Part shown: positions 1-8,316 of the stretch, piece by piece
Numbering within the stretch: the stretch's first letter is position 1
Layout: the number at the start of each line of letters is the position of its first letter
Assembly: GCA_002483085.1 (NCBI GenBank)
Contig: DLHF01000020.1
Location: forward strand, 1 to 41,359
Origin: Ignavibacteria bacterium UBA7675
GTDB lineage: Bacteria; Bacteroidota; Ignavibacteria; Kapaibacteriales; UB7675
Direction: 5' to 3'
Length of the DNA: 41,359 nt
Program-made: the position numbers and the translations under genes
The notes under the pieces: generated by a model
What the model saw: only the letters and a program-made list of their open reading frames with translations
Told to the model about the DNA's origin: nothing
Database searches by the model: none

Positions 1-60
1 GTATTCTCAGTGCGAGCTGGGGCGTACTACCACGCAGTGGGTTTATCATGGGAATGATGC

Positions 61-125
61 GAGGACGAAGAAGCGCGGTGCAGCGAAGAAGCGCGAGCTC
101 GAAGACGGCGGCGCAGTTATCGCGG
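61..125 (-). repeat. Dispersed GC-rich intergenic repeat, copy A (partial)
   Basis: The minus strand carries the repeat core TGCACCGCGC (positions 73-82) after a GTCTTCG...GCGCTT stretch. That is the same order of blocks as in the copy near 6,550. The GCCGCGTGG block downstream of the core is not recognisable here, so this is a partial or diverged copy. The remainder of positions 1-165 shows no gene. Confidence 0.45.
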
Positions 126-165
126 TAGCAATACAAGCTCAAGAGGACTATTTTGCAGAAGCTAT

Positions 166-1047
166 TTACTCTCCAGTGCTTCGAGTTTCGTAGGCTTCGC
201 GCATACCGAGATACAGCGGCAGATATTGCTGTTCGAGTGCTTGGCGATTAGTTGCAGCTTGCACGGCGAGCTCGTATGTGCCGGGATGAGTAAAGACATC
301 CGACTCGCGGGGATTGCGAATTGCTTGTAGAATAACAGTAGCTACATCGTGCGGCGACATCAGCGGTTGCAGTGGCGAGCGCGGCAGGTTGCGCTCGGCT
401 GCGATTTGTTTCGACATGCGTATGCCGCGTACAAAAATATCGCCTATTGGTCCGCCTTCGGTGACGCCAGCCCAGTCTGTAGCAACACCGTCGGGGCAAA
501 TCACGGTTGCCTCTACTCCTGTTTCTACAAGCTCTGCACGCAGAGCGGCGGTAAAGCCTACAGCAGCGTGCTTGGCTGCTACATAAGCGCTATTGAAGGG
601 AAATGCCATTTTGCCTGCGACGCTCGACACCGTAATGATATGCCCGCGCTTTTGCTGCTTCATCACAGGCAGCGCCGCCGCCGCCGTATAGAACAGCGAA
701 TACACGTTCAGCTCAAACATGCTTTCGAGCTGTTCCTGTGTTGTGTCTTCTACTGATGAAAGATGCCCGCGTCCGGCGTTGTTAATGAGTATATCAATAC
801 CGCCAAATGTTTCGATAGTGTACCGTACTGCTTCTTCTGCGGCGTTGCGGTTGGTGACATCAGCCGTAATAACAAGGGGAGTGCCGCCTGCATTGCGGAC
901 GGCTTCTGCCACTGCTTCGAGCTTGTTGGTACGGCGAGCGCAAAGCGCTACATTTGCCCCATTGCCCGCCAGAGCTATGGCTAGCGCTTCGCCAATACCC
1001 GAAGAAGCTCCTGTAATAAGCGCTATTGTTGAAGAAGTAATATCCAT
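166..1047 (-). CDS. SDR family NAD(P)-dependent oxidoreductase
   Basis: A classical short-chain dehydrogenase/reductase of 293 residues that should oxidise or reduce a hydroxyl/carbonyl group using NAD(P)(H) in the cytoplasm. The substrate cannot be told from sequence. The Rossmann nucleotide-binding motif TGASSGIG is at residues 12-19, the structural motif NNAG at 89-92, and the catalytic set is Asn114, Ser142, Tyr155 and Lys159 (YVAAK). An arginine pair after beta-strand 2 (CARRT, 36-40) suggests NADP preference. The last 70 or so residues extend a little beyond the shortest SDRs. The gene lies downstream of the MmcQ-like gene on the same strand with a 152-bp gap, so co-transcription is possible but not shown. 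Confidence 0.9.
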   Translation of the reverse strand: MDITSSTIALITGASSGIGEALAIALAGNGANVALCARRTNKLEAVAEAVRNAGGTPLVITADVTNRNAAEEAVRYTIETFGGIDILINNAGRGHLSSVEDTTQEQLESMFELNVYSLFYTAAAALPVMKQQKRGHIITVSSVAGKMAFPFNSAYVAAKHAAVGFTAALRAELVETGVEATVICPDGVATDWAGVTEGGPIGDIFVRGIRMSKQIAAERNLPRSPLQPLMSPHDVATVILQAIRNPRESDVFTHPGTYELAVQAATNRQALEQQYLPLYLGMREAYETRSTGE

Positions 1048-1199
1048 AGCTATCCTTATTCTCGTTGAGAGTTCAATAGAGTCTGTGTAGAGTGAACATC
1101 ACCGGATTGCCAGCCACTTACCCAGCAGATATGCGACCATCGGGAAGTTCCTGCCACGCCGTAACCAATAGCAGACAGACACTGTCATTGCAAAGTCTG

Positions 1200-1553
1200 T
1201 TATTTCATCTGATCGAGTTCGTTCTTTTGAGCGCGTGTAAGCCCGGATGCTACCAGCGAGTAGGAAGCATCGATCCAAGAGCGTATTTCCCGGGGAGGCA
1301 CCGAGCCGGTATAGTCGACAGATATCCAGTGCTTCTTGTTCATGTGAAATGCAGGCGTTACTTCCTCGTATTGCGCTCGCAATTCAATAGCCTTCTCGGG
1401 ATCACATTTCAGATTGACATACGTGCTATTCGTACCGGCAATTGCGAAAATTTTACCCATGACTTTGAACACCGGCGTGAACTCGTCGAACGGTAGTTCT
1501 TCGGTTGTCCCTTTTTTTGATAAGCAGTGCTCGCGGATGTTTTCGTAGGTCAT
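1200..1553 (-). CDS. MmcQ/YjbR family DNA-binding-like protein
   Basis: A 117-residue protein of the MmcQ/YjbR family, small proteins with a CyaY-like fold that are often annotated as DNA-binding, with no settled biochemical role. Family hallmarks are visible: an N-terminal IREHCLSKKGTTEELPFDE segment, then VFKVMGKIFAI, then NLKCDPEKA and the HMNKKHWISVDY segment. I placed the start at the ATG at 1553 (MTYENIREH). The upstream in-frame extension has no family similarity. It is divergent from the OmpA-domain gene, with about 180 bp between them. Confidence 0.85.
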   Translation of the reverse strand: MTYENIREHCLSKKGTTEELPFDEFTPVFKVMGKIFAIAGTNSTYVNLKCDPEKAIELRAQYEEVTPAFHMNKKHWISVDYTGSVPPREIRSWIDASYSLVASGLTRAQKNELDQMK

Positions 1554-1709
1554 AATTTCTACAGAGAAATGGAAGAATTGTACAAACATAACCACATTCC
1601 TCATGCAGAAAAAATACGAGTGGTGCGGTGCTGGTGTGTGCAGAGTAGGCTCTATGTGTACGGCGGTTATTGCTTGGGTTGCGGGACAGACTTTGCTAAC
1701 TTCCCAATT

Positions 1710-1732
1710 GCCAGCAGTAGGCTGGCTCTTTT
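1710..1732 (+). terminator. Hairpin plus T-tract just upstream of the OmpA-domain gene
   Basis: GCCAGC (1710-1715) pairs with GCTGGC (1721-1726) around a 5-nt loop and is followed by TCTTTT. This looks like a short intrinsic terminator. It ends only 4 bases before the proposed ATG at 1737, so it might also act as a 5' leader structure hiding the ribosome-binding region. The stem is short and this may be chance. Confidence 0.3.
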
Positions 1733-1736
1733 ACTA

Positions 1737-3872
1737 ATGGACACAAAGATGCATATAGTCATAAGACTGCTAACAGGTGCTTTTCTATTCTGCCACGTTG
1801 TTTCTGCTGCCCTTGCACAGCCTGTAGCTGCAACCGACCGCGTATTGATAGGTGTATTCGGCCACTATGTGGGCGCAACCCATACAGCAGGGTTCGATCA
1901 CTTGCCGGGGTACGATGTCCCGCTAGGAACATCGCCTTTTGCCGATGGCTCTGGCGGCGGCGGCGGTGGTGGCCTTCTGTTTGATATTCCGTTCACTTCC
2001 CTTTTTCGCTCCTCTCCTGCTCTTTCCCGTGTACGCCTCGGCATACGAGCAGGCTATATGTGGTACGATGGTTCTCTCACTGCACAGGAGCCAGCAGTTG
2101 TTCTGCGGAAAGATGGCTCACCTGTCAACGGAGCAATTACTCACACCATTTCTTCCTCGATGTCCTACGGTGTTGTTGAGTCAACCATTGGCTTTGTACC
2201 ATTTGGCGGGTTGCAAGTCTTCATGGGCGGGCAGGTCGCGATTCCTCTGTCGGCGACGTTTGTGCAGACACAGGCCGTAGGTCGCCCGCTCGGTGCAGCG
2301 TTTGTCGATCCGGGAGCGCGCACAATGGAGTTGAGAGGAGATATTCCCGATGCCTCGTCGTCTGCGATATCGGCCACAGTTGGCGCAAGCCATGCCTTTG
2401 CACTCGATAAGCGCAAGCGGTTGCTGTTTGTACCGGAAGTTCTGCTTACTATTCCTCTTACAGATGTAGCAAAAGATGTGAACTGGCAGGTGTCGTCTGT
2501 GCGCGTGGGAGTGTCGCTGCTGTATGCTCCAGCCGATGTCGCCATACCGCGACGCGATACACTTATTCAGCGTGATACTGTCGTGCGTACTGCATCGGTA
2601 GAGCGCGAGCGCGTGTTTTTTGCAGAAGTGAGCAGCAAAATACGACCCGGACGCAATGGAGCAATCGACACGCTGATCGTCGCCGAATCCTATGTGCGCG
2701 AAGTGCCCGCACAGCTACCTCCGGTTCCCGCTCTTAGTGCGTCGGTATTTCTGGCAGATGCGCCTGCGGGCGATACTCTTGTGATAGAAGAGCGCGTTGT
2801 GCTTACAGCCGTGCCGCTGCTCGGTTTTATTTTCTTCGACAGCTCCTCTGCCGAATTACCCGCGCGGTATGTACAAATAAGCGAAGAACAAGCAGCGTCT
2901 TTTTCTGCCGCCGATCTTCGCTCTTCTGCGGGGTTGGATGTGTACAAGCACGTGCTGAATATCATAGGCGATAGGCTTCGCGGTTCCAGCCGAACAACCG
3001 TGACGCTTACCGGCTGCAATGATGGTACTGGCGAGCGCGGAAGCGGAGTGTCGGGCAGGCGTGCACAAACAATTCGCGATTATTTTGTGCGGGTGTGGCA
3101 TATCAACCCTTCGCGCATACGAGTGCAAACTCGCGATTTGCCCGCTATGCCGTCGAATTCTGCTGTGCGCGAAGGAGCCGAAGAAAACCGTCGCGTGGAA
3201 ATTGCGATGAGCGATGCCGCTCTTGCCGATCCTGTTTGGACGGCGGATACTACTATGGTGATGAAGACTGATAAAGTGCTGCTGTATCCGCAGGTGAGCA
3301 GTGCGTTCTCTCGCTGGCAACTCGCGGCAAAGAGTGGTTCGCTGCGGCTGTTTTCGGCAGAGGGGACGTCTGCTTCCGATACTCTCGAATGGCGACCGCA
3401 GGCAACTGCTCTGGCGTCTGCTTCAAGTGCTGTCGGCTTGCAATTAGTTGTGTACAAGGGTGCACAGGAGTACACAGTTTCGGCCCAGCTTCCGGTGCGG
3501 CGTATCACGGCTGCTGGCAAGCGGGCTGCCGAAGGCGATCTCGAAACGGAGCGCTATTCACTGTTGCTTTTTCCGTTCGATGGAGCCACGCTTTCTGCGG
3601 AGCAGCGCAATCTGCTGCGTTTGCTTGCTGCACGCCTATCGCCAGATAACACGATGACAATTATCGGAACCACTGATGCTATTGGCGAGGAAGAGTACAA
3701 CCTACGGCTTTCGCTCCAGCGTGCTCGTGCTGTAGCCGATGCGCTGAAAAGACCAGATGCCGAAGTCATAGGCGCGGGCGAAGACACGACGACATTTCCA
3801 GGCAATCTGCCAGAAGGACGATTCTACAGCCGAACAGTGCGTATCGAAGTCGAGCGGAAAGTGCGCCAATAG
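1737..3872 (+). CDS. Outer-membrane protein with two OmpA-like C-terminal domains
   Basis: A 711-residue exported envelope protein. An N-terminal signal peptide ends near ALAQ, about residue 28. A glycine run follows near residue 75, then a region with alternating hydrophobic strands that could form a beta-barrel or beta-sandwich. Two separate OmpA-like peptidoglycan-binding modules are visible. The first spans about residues 364-485 (FIFFDSSSAEL ... GRRAQTIRDYF ... ENRRVEIAM). The second spans about 607-711 (LLLFPFDGATL ... TTDAIGEEEYNLRLSLQRA). This suggests anchoring of the outer membrane to the cell wall at two points. I used the ATG at 1737; the ATG at 1749 is equally compatible with the signal peptide. 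It probably stands alone or is read into the pseudouridine synthase gene. Confidence 0.85.
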   Translation: MDTKMHIVIRLLTGAFLFCHVVSAALAQPVAATDRVLIGVFGHYVGATHTAGFDHLPGYDVPLGTSPFADGSGGGGGGGLLFDIPFTSLFRSSPALSRVRLGIRAGYMWYDGSLTAQEPAVVLRKDGSPVNGAITHTISSSMSYGVVESTIGFVPFGGLQVFMGGQVAIPLSATFVQTQAVGRPLGAAFVDPGARTMELRGDIPDASSSAISATVGASHAFALDKRKRLLFVPEVLLTIPLTDVAKDVNWQVSSVRVGVSLLYAPADVAIPRRDTLIQRDTVVRTASVERERVFFAEVSSKIRPGRNGAIDTLIVAESYVREVPAQLPPVPALSASVFLADAPAGDTLVIEERVVLTAVPLLGFIFFDSSSAELPARYVQISEEQAASFSAADLRSSAGLDVYKHVLNIIGDRLRGSSRTTVTLTGCNDGTGERGSGVSGRRAQTIRDYFVRVWHINPSRIRVQTRDLPAMPSNSAVREGAEENRRVEIAMSDAALADPVWTADTTMVMKTDKVLLYPQVSSAFSRWQLAAKSGSLRLFSAEGTSASDTLEWRPQATALASASSAVGLQLVVYKGAQEYTVSAQLPVRRITAAGKRAAEGDLETERYSLLLFPFDGATLSAEQRNLLRLLAARLSPDNTMTIIGTTDAIGEEEYNLRLSLQRARAVADALKRPDAEVIGAGEDTTTFPGNLPEGRFYSRTVRIEVERKVRQ

Positions 3873-3900
3873 TCCGAACTAAAAAGCGGACGAAAGAAGG

Positions 3901-4040
3901 TTGCGCTTCGGTCGTTGCTCCTGCGCTTGGTCTGTGCACCGCGCTGCACATCCGCCGCGTGGTTGTTCTGCCCCTACCGCTCGTAGGAGCAGTATTTCTG
4001 GCAGAATAATGCTTCGGCTGCCAGCGCAGGAGCACAAAGC
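3901..4040 (+). repeat. Dispersed GC-rich intergenic repeat, copy B
   Basis: The core TGCACCGCGC lies at 3935-3944, followed by GCACATCCGCCGCGTGGTTG. The element is bounded by an 11-bp perfect inverted repeat, GCTCCTGCGCT at 3917-3927 and its complement at 4023-4033. It fills most of the 215-bp gap between the OmpA-domain gene and the pseudouridine synthase gene. Confidence 0.75.
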
Positions 4041-4087
4041 ATTAGTTACAGGCAGGCTTTCTATTTTGCTACACAATACAGGTGCAC

Positions 4088-4654
4088 ATGCTTCTCGCTT
4101 TTAACAAACCCTACGGTGTTTTATCGCAGTTTACGAGCGATGGCTCGGCCAATCGACCGCTGGCGGATTACAGCTTTCCGCCGGGAGTATATCCGCTTGG
4201 TCGATTAGACGCCGATTCGGAGGGACTGCTTTTGCTTACTGATGAGAAACAGCTCAACGACAGGCTTTTGCATCCGCGCCACGGCCACCGCCGCACGTAC
4301 TGGGTGCAGGTGGAGCGCATTCCTACCGCCGAGGCTCTGAAGAGTCTTCAGCAGGGCGTTCAGATACAGGGCGACCGCACACGGCCTTGCCGTGCGTGGA
4401 TACTCGATCCGCAGCCGGTGGTTGCCGAGCGTGAGCCGCCTGTGCGGTTTCGCAAAACAGTGCCTACATGCTGGATCGCAATGGAACTTACAGAGGGGAA
4501 AAACAGGCAAGTGCGGAAAATGACAGCAGCAGTAGGCTATCCTACTTTGCGACTGCTACGCGTAGCGGTTGGCAATTTTCTTCTTGGCGACCTTGCGCCA
4601 GGTACATGGCAGGAGTTACCACAAGCTGAGCGCATGCTTGTGCTCGCGCCGTAA
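4088..4654 (+). CDS. RluE-type 23S rRNA pseudouridine synthase
   Basis: A 188-residue pseudouridine synthase of the RsuA/RluB/RluE/RluF family, which isomerises specific uridines in rRNA. The N-terminal LAFNKPYGVLSQF and the catalytic block GRLDADSEGLLLLT are diagnostic. Asp41 in RLD is the expected nucleophile. The C-terminal half has ELTEGKNRQVRKM, the family's RNA-contacting motif. It lacks the N-terminal S4 domain of RsuA and RluB, so length and layout match RluE (23S rRNA helix 79 in E. coli); the exact target here is inferred. A GTG two codons upstream (4082) is an alternative start. It converges on the L,D-transpeptidase gene, 24 bp away. Confidence 0.9.
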   Translation: MLLAFNKPYGVLSQFTSDGSANRPLADYSFPPGVYPLGRLDADSEGLLLLTDEKQLNDRLLHPRHGHRRTYWVQVERIPTAEALKSLQQGVQIQGDRTRPCRAWILDPQPVVAEREPPVRFRKTVPTCWIAMELTEGKNRQVRKMTAAVGYPTLRLLRVAVGNFLLGDLAPGTWQELPQAERMLVLAP

Positions 4655-4678
4655 GATTGTGATAGATATACTCTCTTT

Positions 4679-5641
4679 TCAGTTCCTTTGCGATGTATCG
4701 GCTGGCTGTTGAAGGCGTGCGAGCACGGAGTCGCGCTCTTGCTGTTCCCGTGTGATCGCGGGCAAATGTACGGCAAGCACCGCGCTTAAGGTCTCGGCAG
4801 TAACGCGAGTTGTATCGGGCGATTCCACAAGGAGTTTCCAAGGCGCAGTGTGGCCGAACTGATAGGTGTTGTAGATAAGAACCGGTGTACCTTGCACAAT
4901 AATTTTACCGCTCTCCAACTGCCATGCTTCGCACCACTCGTACAACCACTGAGCATCTTCGGTAAGCAAGCGCACGCAGGCATGGCTTGCCGGATAGCCC
5001 GGAAGGTCGTACTGGTGCATAGAGACACCGCTTCTGTTTTCGAGGTTCCAGTACCACTCCATCACCCATTCGTTGTCTATGGTGCTGTTGCGCTTTCGCG
5101 AACGCCAATTGGTATGGAACAGCCCGGTATCAGTAGGTGTGCTTTTTTTGCCTGTGCTCGTCGGTCCCCAGAAGACGATATTTCCGCTTTCATAAGCTGC
5201 TATGGCTTGGATGCGCTGGTCGACAACCACGAGTTTGCGAATTTGCTCGGCGGATGCCAGATAATGCGGAAATGGTGAATACGCCATGAGGCTCGCCAGT
5301 GTGTCCGGTACGATGAGTGTGTCGTTGCGCGATACATGCCTGCTGTCCTTTCGGTTGAGCCGGAGAATCGTGGCAAGATGCTCTTCGCCTACAATTTCGC
5401 GCAGACTGTCGAGCCCTTTGCGACCGGCTACTGGCACATGGTGATACGCGATTGTAAGCGCTGGCTCTTGGGGCGCCACAGTGTCGGCGGCCACAGGGGG
5501 CGGAGCCATGGTGTCTGCGTGTTGCTCGGCAATCTTGTTGCTATTGTTGTCGCTACAGCCAAGAGCAAAAAGCAGGATCAGAGCTATAGCCGGAACGAGG
5601 CGCACAGATGCACCCTTTGACATTGTCATACATTCATCCAT
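4679..5641 (-). CDS. L,D-transpeptidase (YkuD-type) lipoprotein with LysM-like region
   Basis: A 320-residue lipoprotein likely to cross-link peptidoglycan or attach proteins to it. The lipobox LFALGC places the lipidated cysteine at residue 29. A LysM-like segment lies at about 77-115 (SLREIVGEEHLATILRLN ... LIVPD). The YkuD catalytic region ends with SHACVRL, with His220, Cys222 and Arg224. The usual motif is SHGCVR preceded by HG, so both the Gly-to-Ala change and the HQ in place of HG (209-210) are departures from consensus, although the catalytic His/Cys/Arg are kept. Start codons at 5641, 5629 and 5623 are all possible; the last gives the most typical signal peptide. It lies downstream of a secreted unknown gene on the same strand. 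Confidence 0.85.
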   Translation of the reverse strand: MDECMTMSKGASVRLVPAIALILLFALGCSDNNSNKIAEQHADTMAPPPVAADTVAPQEPALTIAYHHVPVAGRKGLDSLREIVGEEHLATILRLNRKDSRHVSRNDTLIVPDTLASLMAYSPFPHYLASAEQIRKLVVVDQRIQAIAAYESGNIVFWGPTSTGKKSTPTDTGLFHTNWRSRKRNSTIDNEWVMEWYWNLENRSGVSMHQYDLPGYPASHACVRLLTEDAQWLYEWCEAWQLESGKIIVQGTPVLIYNTYQFGHTAPWKLLVESPDTTRVTAETLSAVLAVHLPAITREQQERDSVLARLQQPADTSQRN

Positions 5642-5724
5642 GATCGTAAGTGTTGCTATTCAGACGCCAGGTTTCAAAAAAGGTTTCCGGTAGCAGTGCC
5701 CGGTGGTGCTGCAGCATTCATAGC

Positions 5725-5750
5725 CACGACAACGCTGCGTGTTGGTCGTG
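5725..5750 (-). other. Hairpin between two minus-strand genes
   Basis: CACGACAAC (5725-5733) can pair with GTTGGTCGTG (5741-5750) with a single bulged base and a 7-nt loop. No T-tract follows on the minus strand, so it is not a standard terminator. It could slow or process the transcript between the 6,474-5,767 gene and the L,D-transpeptidase gene. Confidence 0.3.
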
Positions 5751-5766
5751 CAGTGTTGGCGGTCGG

Positions 5767-6474
5767 CTATCGTTTGATTTTCATTACGGCTTTTGCGGGG
5801 AACGCAATGAGGTCCGGCTGTAGTTCGAGTTCTGGAAGAGCAAAGACATTGTCGTCAACAGGCTGCCAGCGTATCGCCACGAGGGTATATGTCGTCATCG
5901 AAACGTGGTTCACTGTTTTTACGATCTGGAAAGGCAGCGAATGCGAGATGCTCAGGAACTCGTACCATGCGTTGTGCGCGTGGCACAAATACAATTCCGG
6001 GTCGATAGGTGTGGCAAATGGATGGTAGTAATAATCGCAAGAGCCCGTTTTCCACTGTACGCGCACGACCCCGCACGGCTGGCCTGCTGCGGTCGCTTCG
6101 GTGCTGTGTGTAATCACGGGTGTTTCGCCCGGCAGCGCAAACTCGAAGTCCTGCGAGGCATCGGCCACTGTGCATATATCCCAGCCGTGTTCAAAGGCGA
6201 ATATTCTGTTGCTGTCGGCTCTGTAGATCATCAGCGAATGGTAGTCGTCGTGGGCGAGCGCGGCGTAGTTTCCGCCTTTGTAGGTTATTTCGACGGTATC
6301 GGCCCACGTGCCGTCTTTTCTCCTGTCGTCGATGAGAAATTCCCTTGTCATGCCCCAGAACTTCATTCGCTCGGCGGCCTCGATATCCACGTGGTACACG
6401 GCTATGCCTTCAAAGCTCTGTCCGAAGCCACAGCACACGGCCATACACCAGAACAGCACCACAAAGCCCTTCAT
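5767..6474 (-). CDS. Secreted protein of unknown function
   Basis: A 235-residue exported protein I do not recognise confidently. Residues 1-19 form a signal peptide (MKGFVVLFWCMAVCCGFGQ). The mature part reads as alternating beta-strands: an N-terminal FEGIAVYHVDIEA, a middle NYAALAHDDYHSLMIYRAD, and a C-terminal PIDPELYLCHAHNAWYEFLS block that looks like the end of a lipoprotein-localisation-type beta sandwich. Its overall plan recalls the DUF4412 or GLPGLI-type periplasmic proteins of Bacteroidota; this is a resemblance, not an assignment. Cysteines in GQPCGV and GSCDYYY could form a disulfide. A repeat copy lies just upstream. Confidence 0.75.
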   Translation of the reverse strand: MKGFVVLFWCMAVCCGFGQSFEGIAVYHVDIEAAERMKFWGMTREFLIDDRRKDGTWADTVEITYKGGNYAALAHDDYHSLMIYRADSNRIFAFEHGWDICTVADASQDFEFALPGETPVITHSTEATAAGQPCGVVRVQWKTGSCDYYYHPFATPIDPELYLCHAHNAWYEFLSISHSLPFQIVKTVNHVSMTTYTLVAIRWQPVDDNVFALPELELQPDLIAFPAKAVMKIKR

Positions 6475-6547
6475 AGTCCAAAGTCAGTATGTATTGGAGT
6501 TGTGCCGTGCTGTGCGGAATACGCACTCGGGCGTTGCTGTTGCGCTG

Positions 6548-6795
6548 TTGGGCGCTTTGGTCTTCGGCCTTGCGCTTGGCCTCTGCACCGCGCTGCACAT
6601 GCCGCTGCACGGTGTCCAACCTTCGTCGCAGTATAATAGATGCTCACCGGCTCGCTGTGCTTTTTCCGGCTCGCTGTGCTTTTTGCGGTTTTCTTTTCTG
6701 GCTATTGGCGCAAAGCCTGTTGTGAACCAAGAGGCGGTTCGTGCGACCGGTGACAGCGACCGAACGCTCGCCGCAGCGACGCCCGTGCCACCATC
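6548..6795 (+). repeat. Dispersed GC-rich intergenic repeat, copy C
   Basis: This fills most of the 337-bp gap between two minus-strand genes. The left end has the GTCTTCGGCCTTGCGCTTGG block and the core TGCACCGCGC at 6584-6593. The right end (about 6739-6795) has GCGACCGGTGACAGCGACCG and then GCAGCGACGCCCGTGCCAC, which recurs at the right ends of copies D and E. The GCCGCGTGG block is altered to GCCGCTGCACGG. Nothing coding is supported here. Confidence 0.75.
6647..6684 (+). repeat. Exact 19-bp tandem duplication inside repeat copy C
   Basis: The 19-mer CCGGCTCGCTGTGCTTTTT occurs twice back to back (6647-6665 and 6666-6684) with no mismatch. Each unit ends in five T residues, so transcription in the plus direction meets two T-tracts. 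Confidence 0.85.
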
Positions 6796-6811
6796 GTACT
6801 GCAATCAACAG

Positions 6812-8179
6812 CTATTGGATGTACACCGTTTTGATATTGACGAACTCGCGGATGCCAAAGGACGCCAGCTCGCGTCCATAACCCGACTCTTTAATACCGC
6901 CAAATGGCAATCGCGGATCGGACTTTACGAGCGCGTTCACAAAGCACGATCCCGCTTCGAGGTGCTCGGCTGCAATGCGTTCGCCGCGCTGAGTATCTTG
7001 TGTGAACACTGCTGCTCCGAGGCCGAAGTTTGTGTCGTTGGCAATGCGAATAGCTTCTTCTTCGTCGCGCGCGGGAATAATTGCGGCTACTGGGCCGAAC
7101 AGCTCTTCGTCGTAGGCTGCCATGCCTTTGCGGACATCGGCGAGCACGGTAGGCGGATAAAAAGCTCCATTGCCTGCGGGAATGGTGCCGCCGAGCAGCA
7201 AGCGAGCGCCGCGCTCCACGCTGTGCTCCACCTGCTTGTGGAGGTCGTCGCGCAGATCGGTGCGTGCTTGCGGGCCGAGGTCGAAACTTCCAGCGAGCGG
7301 ATCGCCCATTGTTTTTGAGCGCATCAGCTCGGTAAATCGCTCGGTAAACTGATCGCGTATGGCATCCACTGCGATAAAGCGCTTTGCGGCGATACAGCTC
7401 TGGCCGCTGTTGATAAGCCGCGATATTGTGCATGTTTTGGCCGCGAGCTCAATATCGGCATCGTCGAGTATGATATAGGGATCGCTGCCGCCGAGTTCGA
7501 GCACTGTTTTTTTCAGCATGTTGCCCGCTGCTGCTGCTACGGCTTGGCCCGCTGGAGTGCTACCTGTAAGCGTCACGGCTTTGATATACGGGCTTGCTAT
7601 CACGCTGTGCATGCGCCGGGAGCTTGCGAGCAGTGTGCGGAACACATGATCGGGAAAGCCTGCGTCGCGTATTATTTGCTCAATAGCAAGAGCGCAGCCG
7701 CTTACATTGGAAGCGTGTTTCAGCACGCCGGTATTGCCTGCCATCAGCGCCGGTGCCAGAAAGCGAAACACTTGCCAGAACGGAAAATTCCAGGGCATCA
7801 CGGCGAGCACAGTGCCAATTGGCCTGAAGTCGACAAAACTTTTGGAGGCATCGGTAGCAATATTCTCACGCGCGAGGAACTGTTCGGCGTGCTCTGCATA
7901 GTAGTCGCACACCCACGCGCATTTTTCCGCTTCTGCTTTGCCCTGTGCAAGTGGTTTGCCCATTTCTTCGGCCATCAACCGGGCGTAGTCGTTTGCGCGG
8001 TCTTTGAGAATCACCGCAGCGCGGTGCATATGCCGGGCTCGCTCTGCAAACGATGTTGTGCGCCAGATGCTGGCTGCGGCATCAGTCGATGCGAGGACAG
8101 ACTCAATATCGCCGTCCGACATTTCCTCGTACTCCCCGACAACAGCGCCGGTAGCGGGGTTGATAGATACAAGAGCCAT
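6812..8179 (-). CDS. NAD(P)-dependent aldehyde dehydrogenase, succinate-semialdehyde dehydrogenase type
   Basis: A 455-residue aldehyde dehydrogenase that oxidises an aldehyde to a carboxylate in the cytoplasm. The active-site motifs are complete: the MPWNFPFWQ segment at 128-136, cofactor-contacting Lys154, general base Glu228 in LELGGSDP, and catalytic Cys262 in NSGQSCIAAKRF. Length and the NPATGAVVGEY start resemble the short Sad/GabD succinate-semialdehyde dehydrogenases. Substrate is inferred from family resemblance and no GABA-shunt gene is adjacent. The ATG at 8179 gives the usual N-terminus. A small membrane-protein gene lies 137 bp upstream on the same strand. Confidence 0.9.
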   Translation of the reverse strand: MALVSINPATGAVVGEYEEMSDGDIESVLASTDAAASIWRTTSFAERARHMHRAAVILKDRANDYARLMAEEMGKPLAQGKAEAEKCAWVCDYYAEHAEQFLARENIATDASKSFVDFRPIGTVLAVMPWNFPFWQVFRFLAPALMAGNTGVLKHASNVSGCALAIEQIIRDAGFPDHVFRTLLASSRRMHSVIASPYIKAVTLTGSTPAGQAVAAAAGNMLKKTVLELGGSDPYIILDDADIELAAKTCTISRLINSGQSCIAAKRFIAVDAIRDQFTERFTELMRSKTMGDPLAGSFDLGPQARTDLRDDLHKQVEHSVERGARLLLGGTIPAGNGAFYPPTVLADVRKGMAAYDEELFGPVAAIIPARDEEEAIRIANDTNFGLGAAVFTQDTQRGERIAAEHLEAGSCFVNALVKSDPRLPFGGIKESGYGRELASFGIREFVNIKTVYIQ

Positions 8180-8316
8180 AGCTGTATTCCTTACCGTGTA
8201 AGCTCATGCTGAAAAACTTTTGTTATAAATTTGACTGCATCGCAATTTCTTTTCCAGAGGGCGTGCCATGAAGTTCTAACCGCCGGTTGTTCTCTTGCGC
8301 GAACTGGGCTCCCTGT

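Noticed and set aside
6308..7318. Long plus-strand open frame antisense to the aldehyde dehydrogenase and across repeat copy C
   Set aside because: It has no family signature, runs through the repeat, and mirrors the codon structure of the real minus-strand genes.
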